Source: Neobacillus drentensis NBRC 102427
GTDB taxonomy: Bacteria; Bacillota; Bacilli; Bacillales; Cytobacillaceae
DNA length: 64,000 nucleotides
Direction: 5' to 3'
Assembly: GCF_001591445.1 (NCBI RefSeq)
Contig: NZ_BCUX01000008.1
Location: forward strand, 62,001-126,000
The notes under the pieces are model-generated. The model saw only the letters and a program-made list of their open reading frames with translations. It was not told the origin of the DNA and ran no database searches. Position numbers and translations under genes: made by a program. Of this stretch, positions 43,545 to 52,049 are shown piece by piece (position 1 is the first letter of the stretch; the number at the start of each line of letters is the position of its first letter).

Positions 43545-44215
43545 TATAACTTCGGTGCTCCTTGCAAGAGAGTTCCAATCAAACCAAAGCCAATACTAAT
43601 GAGGAAGAATATGATGGCTATCGTCCATGCGAGCCCTTTAGAAAATTGCGCTGTTTTATTAAGTCCAAGTGCAGTCAACACCACGGACCAAATCCCAAAT
43701 ACCTCGATGGAACTTAGTACATCAGCTTTTTCCTGATTTAGCACCCCTGCTAAACTAGTAATATATATTTCCGGATTTCCACCAATTGCATAGCTAATGG
43801 CCATATTTAAAATCAAACCAGTTGCCCCGATAATCATAATATAAGTATTCATCGAGAGTAATTGTTTAAAAGAAACCGCTGAACTTGCAATTCTTGCAAT
43901 CGCTAATTGAATAGCACTGCTGATTAGTACTCCAAAAATCGGTGTAATGATTCCTGTTACCATAACTGTTACTTTTGTAATTGTTAAAACCAGATCTATC
44001 TGGTCTTTTGGCACTCCCTGTTCAATTAAAGTATCCGCATCCAAAGACAGTGCCATAAAAGCCATACCGACCACATAGAGGAAACTAATAGTAATAAGCG
44101 GTACCCATATTTTCGGGCTTTGCTTAATCCTCTCAAACTGCAAACCAGGACTTGTAAACATACCCAATAACTTCGGATTCTCATTCAAAATATTCACTTC
44201 TTTTTGCAATTCCAT
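43544..44215 (-). CDS. yknW: Yip1-domain membrane protein YknW
   Basis: A 223-residue protein with five predicted helices in a Yip1 domain (about residues 30-220), first gene of the operon. In B. subtilis YknW helps assemble the YknXYZ complex. The start ATG 44215 is preceded by AGGGGTG; the longer reading from 44287 begins in untranslated leader. The N terminus before the first helix is a short amphipathic segment (NPKLLGMFTSPGLQFERIKQ). No sigma-W-like promoter was confidently seen upstream. Confidence 0.85.
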   Translation of the reverse strand: MELQKEVNILNENPKLLGMFTSPGLQFERIKQSPKIWVPLITISFLYVVGMAFMALSLDADTLIEQGVPKDQIDLVLTITKVTVMVTGIITPIFGVLISSAIQLAIARIASSAVSFKQLLSMNTYIMIIGATGLILNMAISYAIGGNPEIYITSLAGVLNQEKADVLSSIEVFGIWSVVLTALGLNKTAQFSKGLAWTIAIIFFLISIGFGLIGTLLQGAPKL

Positions 44216-44298
44216 GTTTAACACCCCTATTCCACTTATGTAAAATATTCCTATTAAGTATACGATAAAACAGGACAAAAGTTTCATTTTTTTCTAGT

Positions 44299-44311
44299 GG
44301 TGCCTGACACC
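44299..44311. repeat. Copy 5 of the intergenic palindrome (reverse orientation)
   Basis: GGTGCCTGACACC in the divergent yknW / AI-2E promoter region. Confidence 0.8.
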
Positions 44312-44387
44312 AAAAAAATACTATAGTTTGGCTTCTCTTCCATGTTTTTGGTATAATTTTATCTATTAAAAGTAAAAGGGGAATAAA

Positions 44388-45488
44388 ATGTCAAAAAGAA
44401 AATTTCAGTACGGGTTAATCCAAATACTTTTGATTTTAACTATCATCTTTGTTTCAACAAAGATATCATTCTTATTCATGCCCATTGGCATCTTTTTCTC
44501 GACTATTTTTTTTCCTATACTGATTACAGGATTTCTTTTTTTCTTGCTAAATCCTGTCGTTAATTTCCTTCATCGTCACAAAGTACCCAGACTGCTTGCC
44601 ATCCTCATTATTTATGTCGTGTTTATAGGCATTCTGGTATTAGCAATTGTCAATTTGGTCCCTGCAATTACAGAGCAATTTACCGCCCTTGCCAATGCGC
44701 TTCCTGACTATGCCAACAAAACAATGCAGTATTTTGACAAGTTATCACGAAGCTCAGAATTCAAATGGGTCATGAACGAGCAAAACGACCTTTTAGAAAC
44801 TGGGAAACAAAAACTGATTGCCTTCGCAAACACCCTACCAGACAGAATTACTGGCGGTATTACAAATATTCTCGGTGTGATCTCTAATATTGCAATCATT
44901 TTAGCAACCGTACCTTTTTTATTGTTCTATATGTTTAAGGATGGACATAAGTTCCCTAAGGCAGTCACTAAATTCCTTCCTGCAACTTATCGAGAAGCCG
45001 GGTTGATGATGTTAAAAGAAACAGGTGAAACACTTTCTTCCTATATTCAAGGACAAGTCATTGTAGCTCTGTCAGTAGGAACACTTGCTTTTGTTGGTTA
45101 CCTGATTATTGACTTGCCATTTGCGTTAGTTATGGCTTTGATTGTAGCGTTTACGAACATAATTCCTTATGTCGGGCCCATACTCGGTGGTGCCCCTGCG
45201 GTGATTGTTGCTCTTTTTGATTCACCTACCAAAGCCTTATTGGTTATCGTGATTATCGTTATTGCACAGCAAGTTGAAGGCAATGTCTTATCTCCGCTCA
45301 TCCTCGGTAAATCACTGGATACCCATCCTGCGACAATCATCATTGTCTTGCTGGCGGCCGGAAATTTGGCCGGTATCTTGGGAATGGTTTTGGCTGTCCC
45401 GTTTTATGCAGTAGTTAAGACGATTGTTTTGAACGTATTAAAGTTTTTAAAAGCTCGAAAAATGGCAACGATCACTGAACAGCCCTAA
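44388..45488 (+). CDS. AI-2E family transporter
   Basis: A 366-residue membrane protein of the AI-2E (PerM/YdiK) family with seven to eight helices. A central extracytoplasmic region (about residues 90-150) follows the first helices, and the family core FTNIIPYVGPILGGAPA plus VEGNVLSPLILGKSLDTHP lies near residues 262-320. Family members have been linked to AI-2 export or sodium/proton exchange, so the substrate cannot be named. It resembles B. subtilis YueF in size. ATG 44388 follows AAAGGGG. Monocistronic. Confidence 0.88.
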   Translation: MSKRKFQYGLIQILLILTIIFVSTKISFLFMPIGIFFSTIFFPILITGFLFFLLNPVVNFLHRHKVPRLLAILIIYVVFIGILVLAIVNLVPAITEQFTALANALPDYANKTMQYFDKLSRSSEFKWVMNEQNDLLETGKQKLIAFANTLPDRITGGITNILGVISNIAIILATVPFLLFYMFKDGHKFPKAVTKFLPATYREAGLMMLKETGETLSSYIQGQVIVALSVGTLAFVGYLIIDLPFALVMALIVAFTNIIPYVGPILGGAPAVIVALFDSPTKALLVIVIIVIAQQVEGNVLSPLILGKSLDTHPATIIIVLLAAGNLAGILGMVLAVPFYAVVKTIVLNVLKFLKARKMATITEQP

Positions 45489-45496
45489 GAATACAA

Positions 45497-45535
45497 AAAA
45501 CTGTTAAGAGAAATGTCTCCTAACAGTTTTTTTCG
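45497..45535 (+). terminator. Rho-independent terminator
   Basis: AAACTGTTA.GAGA and TCTC.TAACAGTTTTTTT form a strong stem with T run, 9 nt past the AI-2E stop. It may also stop the facing TPM gene. Confidence 0.88.
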
Positions 45536-45552
45536 AGTTTCCAGCTAGAATA

Positions 45553-46302
45553 TCACCATCCCCGGCCTGCACCACCGCCACCGGAAGATCCGCCTCCGCC
45601 CCCTCGAGAACCACCACCGCCTCCTCTGCCTCCACCTCTGGAGATAATAGACAAGAGAAGATAAGTGAGCGTTCCGCCAAAAAACTTGAAATCTAAAAAC
45701 ACAACGCCAATAATAACAATGACCATTAACCAACCGGGAATACCTAATCCTTTTTCACCTGCTGCCTGCGTCTGCTTACCAACATCACCTTCATTGCCAT
45801 ACTCAGCAAGGACTTCCTTTGCTAAAGCTTTATAGGTTTCAACAATAGCTGTGTTTGGCTGTTGATTTTTTAAATATGGAAAGGCATATTCATCAAGAAT
45901 TCGGCCTGATTTTCCATCCGGAATTCTGCCTTCAAGTCCATAGCCTACTTCAATTCTCACTTTGCGTTCTTGTAAGGATAAGACGAGCAATACACCATTG
46001 TTTTTCTCTTTGTTTCCGATTCCATATTGACGAAAAGCAGCATTCGCAAACTCTTCCATCGGTCGATCCCCGATAGTACTCACAGTTAGAACAGCGATTT
46101 GTGCCGTTGTTTGGTCCTCAATGTTTCTGCCTAAATTGATTAATTCTGTTCTTTCTGTTTGGTTTAATACATTGGCAAAATCCTGTACATATATGTCTCC
46201 AACTGGGGCTGGAATTTGGACTTCTTCAGCATGTGTATTTATAGCACTTATAAAAAAAGTGAAAAACACCAATAAAAGGCTGAAGACCCGTTTCGCATTC
46301 AT
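45553..46302 (-). CDS. TPM-domain protein (YgcG family)
   Basis: An exported, membrane-anchored 249-residue protein. The signal peptide ends near residue 25 (ISAINTHA), the TPM domain runs to about 165 (VYVQDFANVLNQ-like start, IEVGYGLEGRIPDGKSGRILDEYAFPYLK), a membrane helix follows (WLMVIVIIGVVFLDFKFF), and the tail is a glycine/serine-rich run ending GGGGAGRGW. TPM proteins are proposed phosphatases or photosystem/respiratory assembly factors. It is paired with lemA, with its ATG overlapping the lemA stop by one base, a common pairing across bacteria. Confidence 0.9.
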   Translation of the reverse strand: MNAKRVFSLLLVFFTFFISAINTHAEEVQIPAPVGDIYVQDFANVLNQTERTELINLGRNIEDQTTAQIAVLTVSTIGDRPMEEFANAAFRQYGIGNKEKNNGVLLVLSLQERKVRIEVGYGLEGRIPDGKSGRILDEYAFPYLKNQQPNTAIVETYKALAKEVLAEYGNEGDVGKQTQAAGEKGLGIPGWLMVIVIIGVVFLDFKFFGGTLTYLLLSIISRGGGRGGGGGSRGGGGGSSGGGGAGRGW

Positions 46303-46886
46303 TATTCATTGCCCCCAAAGTCAACTTTTGGCGCTTCTTGCGCACTAGGGTCCGCTTTAAAATACTCTTTTTCATCAAATCCAGTAATACCTGCAATCAT
46401 CGCACCAGGAAAGCTCTTTATTTTCTTATTATAAACAGCCACTTGATCATTGTAATCTTTGCGTGCGACTGAAATTCTGTTTTCCGTTCCTGCAAGTTCA
46501 TCCATTAATTGAGTAAACTGTTGATTGGCTTTTAGATCTGGATAATTCTCAACTACAACAAGCAATCGACTTAAAGCACCTGATAATTCTGAGTTTGCTG
46601 TTGCTTGTTCATTTGGTGTATTCGCACCAGCCAGTCGGGCGCGGGCATCCGATATCGATGCAATTACTTCTTTTTCATGAGAGGCAAAACCTTTAACTGT
46701 ATTTACTAGGTTTGGAATTAAATCCAGTCTTCTTTGCAGTTGATTTTCAATTTGTGCATAGGACTGATCTACATTTTCTTCTACATTGACAAAAGAGTTA
46801 TAACTGGAAATAATCATGGCACCAAAAATAACAATCACCGCGACAATGATTCCAATCACCATATATCCTTTTTTCAAATTCATCAC
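46302..46886 (-). CDS. LemA family protein
   Basis: A 194-residue protein with a short cytoplasmic start, one membrane helix (about residues 6-28) and an extracytoplasmic helical bundle. Family cues are YNSFVNVEENVDQSYAQIENQLQRRLDLIPNLV and NRISVARKDYNDQVAVYNKKI. The biochemical role of LemA is not established. It forms a two-gene operon with the TPM protein. ATG 46886 follows AAGGGACG. The tail after residue 170 is short and acidic. Confidence 0.92.
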   Translation of the reverse strand: MMNLKKGYMVIGIIVAVIVIFGAMIISSYNSFVNVEENVDQSYAQIENQLQRRLDLIPNLVNTVKGFASHEKEVIASISDARARLAGANTPNEQATANSELSGALSRLLVVVENYPDLKANQQFTQLMDELAGTENRISVARKDYNDQVAVYNKKIKSFPGAMIAGITGFDEKEYFKADPSAQEAPKVDFGGNE

Positions 46887-46994
46887 GTCCCTTCTTTCTT
46901 AGTATATTTCAAAATTAAATATTATTCCTTAATCAACACTTATCATTTGTACTTTTTTATACATTTCATTTGTTGTTTTAGATAACGAGAAATA

Positions 46995-47021
46995 GAGCCC
47001 ACTCCGGATAGGAATGGGCTC
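46995..47021. terminator. Terminator-like hairpin
   Basis: GAGCCCA and TGGGCTC pair across an 11-base loop between lemA and the oxidase accessory gene. The T tract is weak on both strands. Confidence 0.5.
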
Positions 47022-47037
47022 ATTTGTTTTCAATTAA

Positions 47038-47595
47038 TCATTCATATTTCGTTGGGTCAACAAAGGCGACATAGATCAAATAAATAACCATGCAGATTGC
47101 TGTTGTAATAAATCCCCAGCCAAGTGTGATTTGTTCAATGATTAGATAGTTGTTACATAGTTGCACAGGGGAATCGATATATAACCAGCCCATTCCAAAA
47201 AACACGAAAATAAAAAAATAAAAAACAATATTTTTCACAATTGGTTTAAGCTTTTTCCAACTATCCCTTAGGGGCACGCCTGCTAATATTGGTAAACTGA
47301 TAAATTTAAAAACTTCCATCCCTTGTGTCGTCAAGGCTTCATCCATTGAACGTGGCATTGTCCAATAGGTGACGATCACACCAAACAAGATAATTCCCGG
47401 GATTCCATTCCTATTCCATTTTTCAAAAAAGCGAGGAAAGCGTAGTTGAAACAAGCGGGCAAATAGAAAGCCAGTAATAATCAACAAGGGCATCTGCATA
47501 TGCATGTGTATTATCATCACTGATTCCATTAAGTTCGCGACAGGAGGCAACGCAAGAAAAACAAGGATAAATAGGCCATATAGGAATTGTTTCAT
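47038..47595 (-). CDS. Polytopic membrane protein of the oxidase/SCO cluster
   Basis: A 185-residue membrane protein with about five helices; I do not recognise a named family with certainty. Helix 1 is followed by MIIHMHMQMP, a His/Met cluster that could bind copper, and it ends in a short charged tail. It lies 2 nt after the SCO gene and reads with the terminal oxidase. A copper-handling or assembly role for the oxidase is an inference from this context and those residues. A CtaG-like relationship was considered but is not proven by eye. Confidence 0.7.
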   Translation of the reverse strand: MKQFLYGLFILVFLALPPVANLMESVMIIHMHMQMPLLIITGFLFARLFQLRFPRFFEKWNRNGIPGIILFGVIVTYWTMPRSMDEALTTQGMEVFKFISLPILAGVPLRDSWKKLKPIVKNIVFYFFIFVFFGMGWLYIDSPVQLCNNYLIIEQITLGWGFITTAICMVIYLIYVAFVDPTKYE

Positions 47596-47597
47596 GA

Positions 47598-48230
47598 CTA
47601 TTCACCCGCTTCCTTGTCAAGAATCCCTATGAGCTCGTTAGCAGCTTCATCCATTCTTTTATAGTCCAAGACATCAAGCAGACTGCCTTTTTTATCCACT
47701 AAATAAAAAGCCGAATTATGGGCAAAGTTTCCGTTTTCATCAGGAATCACAATGACCCCAAACGCCTTTAATAACGAATCTAACTCTGATTGATTTGCAA
47801 TTCTGGCCATCCTCCAGGTTTCTCCATCACTATTAAAATAGCCTCGGTATTTTTCTAATGTGGATGGATCATCTCTAGTGGGATCAAAACTAATACTTAA
47901 AAAAACAACATCTTTTCCTATATATTTGGTTGGTACCTTATCATAAACTTTAGACATGTTCATTTCTAATTGCGGGCAAACCGTTGTACAGGATGTATAT
48001 AAAAATGTAATAAAAACATATTTATCTTCAAATTCAGCAATCGAATATTTCCGCCCCTTACTATCTTCAAAGGTTACATCTGGAAATTTAGGTTTCTCGT
48101 CTATTAGTTTATTTACTCTCGCAGTTTCCGCGGTAAACGCCTGAAAGCCATTGGTTCCAAAATAGAATAGGCCGAATCCAAATAAAAGGACAAGAAAACA
48201 AGCAAATGTATTATGCCAGGTTTTGATCAT
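47598..48230 (-). CDS. SCO1/SenC family copper chaperone
   Basis: A membrane-anchored thioredoxin-fold protein of 210 residues that delivers copper to the CuA site of cytochrome oxidase. One N-terminal helix (about residues 8-25) precedes the fold; the copper motif is SCTTVCPQLE (C-x3-C) and the third ligand is His in FAHNSAFYLVD. I start at MIKTWHNT (ATG 48230); the longer reading from 48269 lacks a ribosome site. It follows the oxidase subunit I gene after a hairpin and precedes the His/Met-rich membrane gene. Confidence 0.9.
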   Translation of the reverse strand: MIKTWHNTFACFLVLLFGFGLFYFGTNGFQAFTAETARVNKLIDEKPKFPDVTFEDSKGRKYSIAEFEDKYVFITFLYTSCTTVCPQLEMNMSKVYDKVPTKYIGKDVVFLSISFDPTRDDPSTLEKYRGYFNSDGETWRMARIANQSELDSLLKAFGVIVIPDENGNFAHNSAFYLVDKKGSLLDVLDYKRMDEAANELIGILDKEAGE

Positions 48231-48290
48231 GAAGACCACTTCCCAAATCTTTTGATTTTCCACTTGCATTCTAGCTCTAAATAAGTAGAA

Positions 48291-48321
48291 AGAGATAGCC
48301 CAAAATCAACGAGCTATCTCT
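48291..48321 (-). terminator. Terminator between oxidase and SCO genes
   Basis: AGAGATAGC and GCTATCTCT form a 9-bp stem 12 nt past the oxidase stop; the following T tract is short, so partial read-through is plausible. Confidence 0.65.
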
Positions 48322-48332
48322 TTACTTTTATA

Positions 48333-50015
48333 TCACCATGTCTTATATGGTGGTGACCCTGGTGGTGCATTGACGATAAATTCCGTTAATGGAATGACAT
48401 AGGCCATTGCAACAACTAATAGCATGACAACAATCCATAGGCCCCAGCGTTCAGTCCAATATGGAGTTTTAGATGCATTTTCTTCTTCTTCAGCAATCGG
48501 AAATTCTGTTTCTCCTTTCGGTGCAAAGAACATCATATTAACAACGGCATACACTTGAAGCAGAACGCCAATAATTAACAGTGTTCCCCCTACCGCTAGG
48601 CACATTAAATAGGGACTCCAGCTTAATGCAGTTGCATTGTCTCCATAGGTTGTAAATGAAGTTCTACGCGGAGAACCAAGTAAGCCTACCCAATGCATCG
48701 CGCCCGACATAAATATCATACCTATTGTCCAGATCCAAGTTTGAATGACACCTAATTTGTTAATTTGTGGAGTTAAGACACGGTTTGAAATATATGGAAC
48801 TAACCAATAACTAATCCCAAAGAATGTCATTACAACCGACATCCCAAGTGTTAAATGGAAATGTCCAACAATCCACATCGTATTATGAACGACCTGATCT
48901 AATTGATTGGTACTTTGAGCAATTCCACCTGCACCGGCTGGAATAAAAGCAATCATCGCAATCATTGGAGCTAGGAAACGAACATCACCCCATGGCATTT
49001 TTTTATACCAGCCAATAAGTCCTTTTTCGCCTTGCTTTCTAGCTGTCTTTTCAAATACTGCAAACATAGCCCACGCTGTCATTAATGAAGGGAAGCCGAT
49101 GGCTAAGCTCATAAATACATGCATAAATTTAACTGCTTCTGCAATTCCTGGGTCAATAATTTGGTGATGGAATCCACCTGTAATGTTCATGACGACCAAG
49201 CCAATAATTACGACACGAGTTAATGTATCACTCCAGCGTTTTCCACCGATAATTTTTGGTACTACAACGTACCATGCCGAAACGGCTGTTAAATACCAAA
49301 TATTAACTAATGTATGACCAAAAGCCCAAAATAGTGTACGAGCAACCATGACGTTGATTGTTTCAACCCAGCCAAATGACCAAGGAATAATCATAACGAT
49401 TACTTCTATAGCTACAGGCACCGAACCGAAAAATAATAGGATAAATACACCAGTAGCAAAGTAAGCAAGGATTGGTACATGCTGCCCTTTGTTATTCCTT
49501 CTCCAATTCGCAACTTGGATAAAGGCACCGAACGCACACATCCAAACCCCAACCACAATTAATGCTAACCCAATATAAAACATTGGGGCAGCTGCCATTG
49601 GCGGATAAAAAGTATACATTACAGATGCATCACCCATGATGATTGGAATGACTGCCAAAACAAACCCGACAATCTTCAATCCAAAGCCAATCCATGCCAT
49701 CGTTCTCACTTTTGGAAGAAGCCCTCCTAAAGTATGTGAAAGACTGGCATAAAAATAGCCAATTGTAAAGAAAGCAGTTAATACGACAACTAATATTAAA
49801 CCATGAGCTGTTAGGACTTGATAATAGTTTAGCCAGGATGGCAACTCTAAAAGTCCTGCACGGTTAAGTCCTTGGATAAGTCCTAAAATTCCACCAAGCA
49901 GTAATGCTGCAAATGCTACAAATATATATGATTTCGTTAATAAAGCATCCTCTTTGCTTATTCCCATTACTTTATTTGCTTTATCTTTAAATGTTTGCGA
50001 TTTTGCTGTTTGCAT
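48333..50015 (-). CDS. cbaA: ba3-type cytochrome c oxidase subunit I
   Basis: The catalytic subunit of a B-family heme-copper terminal oxidase that reduces oxygen and pumps protons. It has 560 residues and about 13 helices. Ligand histidines are visible: LTAHGLIL (low-spin heme), FGHTLVNIWYL (CuB), GFHHQIIDPG (CuB pair) and VGHFHLTLGMS (heme a3 and low-spin heme). Absence of the A-family GHPEVY motif and the short companion subunits point to the ba3 class. It is downstream of subunit II by 14 nt. ATG 50015 follows AAGGGGGG. Confidence 0.9.
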   Translation of the reverse strand: MQTAKSQTFKDKANKVMGISKEDALLTKSYIFVAFAALLLGGILGLIQGLNRAGLLELPSWLNYYQVLTAHGLILVVVLTAFFTIGYFYASLSHTLGGLLPKVRTMAWIGFGLKIVGFVLAVIPIIMGDASVMYTFYPPMAAAPMFYIGLALIVVGVWMCAFGAFIQVANWRRNNKGQHVPILAYFATGVFILLFFGSVPVAIEVIVMIIPWSFGWVETINVMVARTLFWAFGHTLVNIWYLTAVSAWYVVVPKIIGGKRWSDTLTRVVIIGLVVMNITGGFHHQIIDPGIAEAVKFMHVFMSLAIGFPSLMTAWAMFAVFEKTARKQGEKGLIGWYKKMPWGDVRFLAPMIAMIAFIPAGAGGIAQSTNQLDQVVHNTMWIVGHFHLTLGMSVVMTFFGISYWLVPYISNRVLTPQINKLGVIQTWIWTIGMIFMSGAMHWVGLLGSPRRTSFTTYGDNATALSWSPYLMCLAVGGTLLIIGVLLQVYAVVNMMFFAPKGETEFPIAEEEENASKTPYWTERWGLWIVVMLLVVAMAYVIPLTEFIVNAPPGSPPYKTW

Positions 50016-50029
50016 CTTGTTTCCCCCCT

Positions 50030-50497
50030 TTATTTAACCGTAATCGTTGTACTCATTGCTTGGTGTCCAGCCCCGCAATATTCATTACATAACACTAAGT
50101 AAGTTCCCGGTTTATTAAACTTTTGTGTGATCTTTTGAATATGGCCTGGCATAACCATTGCATTCAGGTTTGTTCCAGCAACTTCAAACCCGTGTACAAC
50201 ATCTTTTGATGTTAAAGTAAAATGCACAGTTGATCCTGCAGGCACCTCAAAATTGCCTGGATTAAAACTGAACGCTTGTAATGTCATAATCACTTCATAT
50301 TCATTTTCACCAATCTTATTAACACCTGGTTTATCGAATGGCGCTGTTTGATCTACTTTTTGTGGATCAATGATTTCCTTATTGCTTGGTGGTGCCATAT
50401 CTAATGCAAAGGCCTGATAGCCTGTGAAAAACATAAATATCATAATTATCCCAAAACTTATGGTCAGCCAAATTTTTTCATCAAGATGCATCTTCAT
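50030..50497 (-). CDS. cbaB: ba3-type cytochrome c oxidase subunit II (CuA)
   Basis: The electron-entry subunit, 155 residues. One N-terminal helix (about residues 8-29) anchors a cupredoxin domain with the CuA ligands: His in DVVHGFEV, the cysteines and Glu of LCNEYCGAGH, the second His and Met in HQAM. It is shorter than A-family subunit II, with a single helix, as in Thermus ba3 oxidase. ATG 50497 lies after GGGGGG, 12 nt past the small subunit gene. It receives electrons from cytochrome c or a blue copper donor. Confidence 0.9.
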   Translation of the reverse strand: MKMHLDEKIWLTISFGIIMIFMFFTGYQAFALDMAPPSNKEIIDPQKVDQTAPFDKPGVNKIGENEYEVIMTLQAFSFNPGNFEVPAGSTVHFTLTSKDVVHGFEVAGTNLNAMVMPGHIQKITQKFNKPGTYLVLCNEYCGAGHQAMSTTITVK

Positions 50498-50509
50498 CCC
50501 TTTTCCCCC

Positions 50510-50659
50510 CTATACTCTCGCCATATATAGCCCATATAATACGAAATACGTAAGTACGATAACTGCTCCTACAACACTTACGGAAATCCATGTTCCTTTT
50601 AACGGTGCTTCTTGTGCTTCACCCGACTTCTTTTTGTTGTTCACTTTTGTAGCTCCCAT
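50510..50659 (-). CDS. Small oxidase subunit (subunit 2A-like)
   Basis: A 49-residue gene too short for most ORF cutoffs. It encodes a basic N terminus (MGATKVNNKKKSG), an APLKGTW turn and one membrane helix ending YGLYMARV. It stands directly before subunit II, the usual place of the single-helix subunit 2A of ba3 oxidases, and shares the size and layout of that family. AAGGGG lies about ten bases before ATG 50659. It is the first gene of the oxidase operon. Confidence 0.8.
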   Translation of the reverse strand: MGATKVNNKKKSGEAQEAPLKGTWISVSVVGAVIVLTYFVLYGLYMARV

Positions 50660-50787
50660 CAAAACCCATCCCCTTTTATGATGTTTATACTTATATCATA
50701 GTTGGGAATTATTCTCATTGTAGTGAACCGTATCACACAACAAGGAATTTTTATAAAAATAAATAATTTAAGACATCCCAGTCATAA

Positions 50788-50839
50788 AAAAAAGTCTGAC
50801 CCTTGTATGGCGATTATGCCAACAAGGGTCAGACTTTTT
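50788..50839. terminator. Strong bidirectional terminator
   Basis: AAAGTCTGACCCTTGT and its exact complement flank a 15-base loop, with A/T tracts on both sides. It ends ctaB on the minus strand. Confidence 0.88.
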
Positions 50840-50852
50840 CTTGTAATTATCC

Positions 50853-51797
50853 TTAGTGATTAAATATCGGCAGGGTAACAATAATCATCATGAGGAAGAT
50901 AATCGTTATATAATTAACAGAATATAGAAAATTAACTTGTGCCCATTTAAGGTCATTTTTTGTAAAAAATCCGCTAATACTAACAACTAACCATCCAATG
51001 TTAAGCAAGGTAGCTATGACCATAAAGGTAACTCCTAGTGGCGCTAGAAAGAAAGGTAATGGAAATAAGCAAGCAATATATAACACCATTTGCCGTTTAG
51101 TCACTGCCAACCCTCGAACAACAGGAAGCATCGCAACCCCTGCCGCTTTATATTCTTTAAATTTCTTTACGGCAATGGCAAAGGTATGGGGCATTTGAAA
51201 TATAAACAGGATTAGAAACAAGATTATTGGTACTTTTTGAAATCCAGGTGCGATAGCTGTCCAGCCAATTAATGGTGTTACAGCACCAGAAATACTTCCT
51301 ATTATCGTGTTAAAGGTATACTTCCGTTTTGACCACATGGTATAGGGAAAGCAATAGGTAAACCATCCCACGAAAGCGTACAACGATGCTTCAAAAGTTG
51401 TAAAAAGTAAAAGAATAAACCCAAGAGCGGTAAGAGAAATCCCCATCGTTAACACGACTTTCAAAGAAATATTACCCGTTACGGTTGGACGGCTCTTTGT
51501 TCGATCCATTACGGTATCAATATCAACATCGTACCAGTTATTAAGCGCAAGTGCACCGGCAATTACCATTGTACTTCCGAAAATTGTCAAGAGTAATACA
51601 TCCATATTTGTTGAAAGAGAAGCGTTCGTAAAATGTAAAGCTAACCAGAATCCTGCAAAGACAGGCAGAACATTAGCGATTAAAACATTTGCTTTAAACA
51701 GTAACTTCAAGTCAGTTATAATACCGGATATATTTCGTTGATTTGATATTATCGATCTTCCGTCCTTCCGTAGAGAAGGTATTTCATTATTACTCAT
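50853..51797 (-). CDS. ctaB: Heme O synthase (protoheme IX farnesyltransferase)
   Basis: A UbiA-family membrane prenyltransferase that adds farnesyl to heme b to make heme O, needed by heme-copper oxidases. The diphosphate-binding motif NWYDVDIDTVMDRTKSRP (near residue 87) and second motif region KKFKEYKAAG (near 213) are intact among about eight to nine helices; 314 residues is typical. It lies upstream of the ba3 oxidase genes with its own terminator, so it may supply that enzyme. Whether it is the only copy in the genome is unknown. Confidence 0.92.
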   Translation of the reverse strand: MSNNEIPSLRKDGRSIISNQRNISGIITDLKLLFKANVLIANVLPVFAGFWLALHFTNASLSTNMDVLLLTIFGSTMVIAGALALNNWYDVDIDTVMDRTKSRPTVTGNISLKVVLTMGISLTALGFILLLFTTFEASLYAFVGWFTYCFPYTMWSKRKYTFNTIIGSISGAVTPLIGWTAIAPGFQKVPIILFLILFIFQMPHTFAIAVKKFKEYKAAGVAMLPVVRGLAVTKRQMVLYIACLFPLPFFLAPLGVTFMVIATLLNIGWLVVSISGFFTKNDLKWAQVNFLYSVNYITIIFLMMIIVTLPIFNH

Positions 51798-51868
51798 TTA
51801 ATATCCTCTCCTAAGAAGTAATACAAAACAGATATAATCTATCATACCATATTAAAATTATCAAAATA

Positions 51869-51881
51869 AGTGTCAGGCACC
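51869..51881. repeat. Copy 6 of the intergenic palindrome (first base differs)
   Basis: AGTGTCAGGCACC in the divergent ctaB / glycosylase promoter region. Confidence 0.7.
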
Positions 51882-52049
51882 TGGAAATGACTGTTGCTTA
51901 CTCCCAATCAAAACTGCCGGGTATAGTGTCATGTACTTTCTACAAAAATCACTGGAACTATTCTCTACACTTTCTTGCGGTTGCTACGATTTTACCATAT
52001 TTCCCTTATATGTGATAATAATAGAATATAGCAAAAGGAGGGGTGAGTT

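Noticed and set aside
45545-45733. Trp/Arg-rich minus-strand ORF inside the TPM gene end
   Set aside because: It is the shifted frame of the Gly-rich tail codons, with no ribosome site.
50424-50681. Plus-strand ORF opposite the small oxidase subunit
   Set aside because: It is antisense to the subunit 2A and subunit II starts, has no ribosome site, and its protein looks random.
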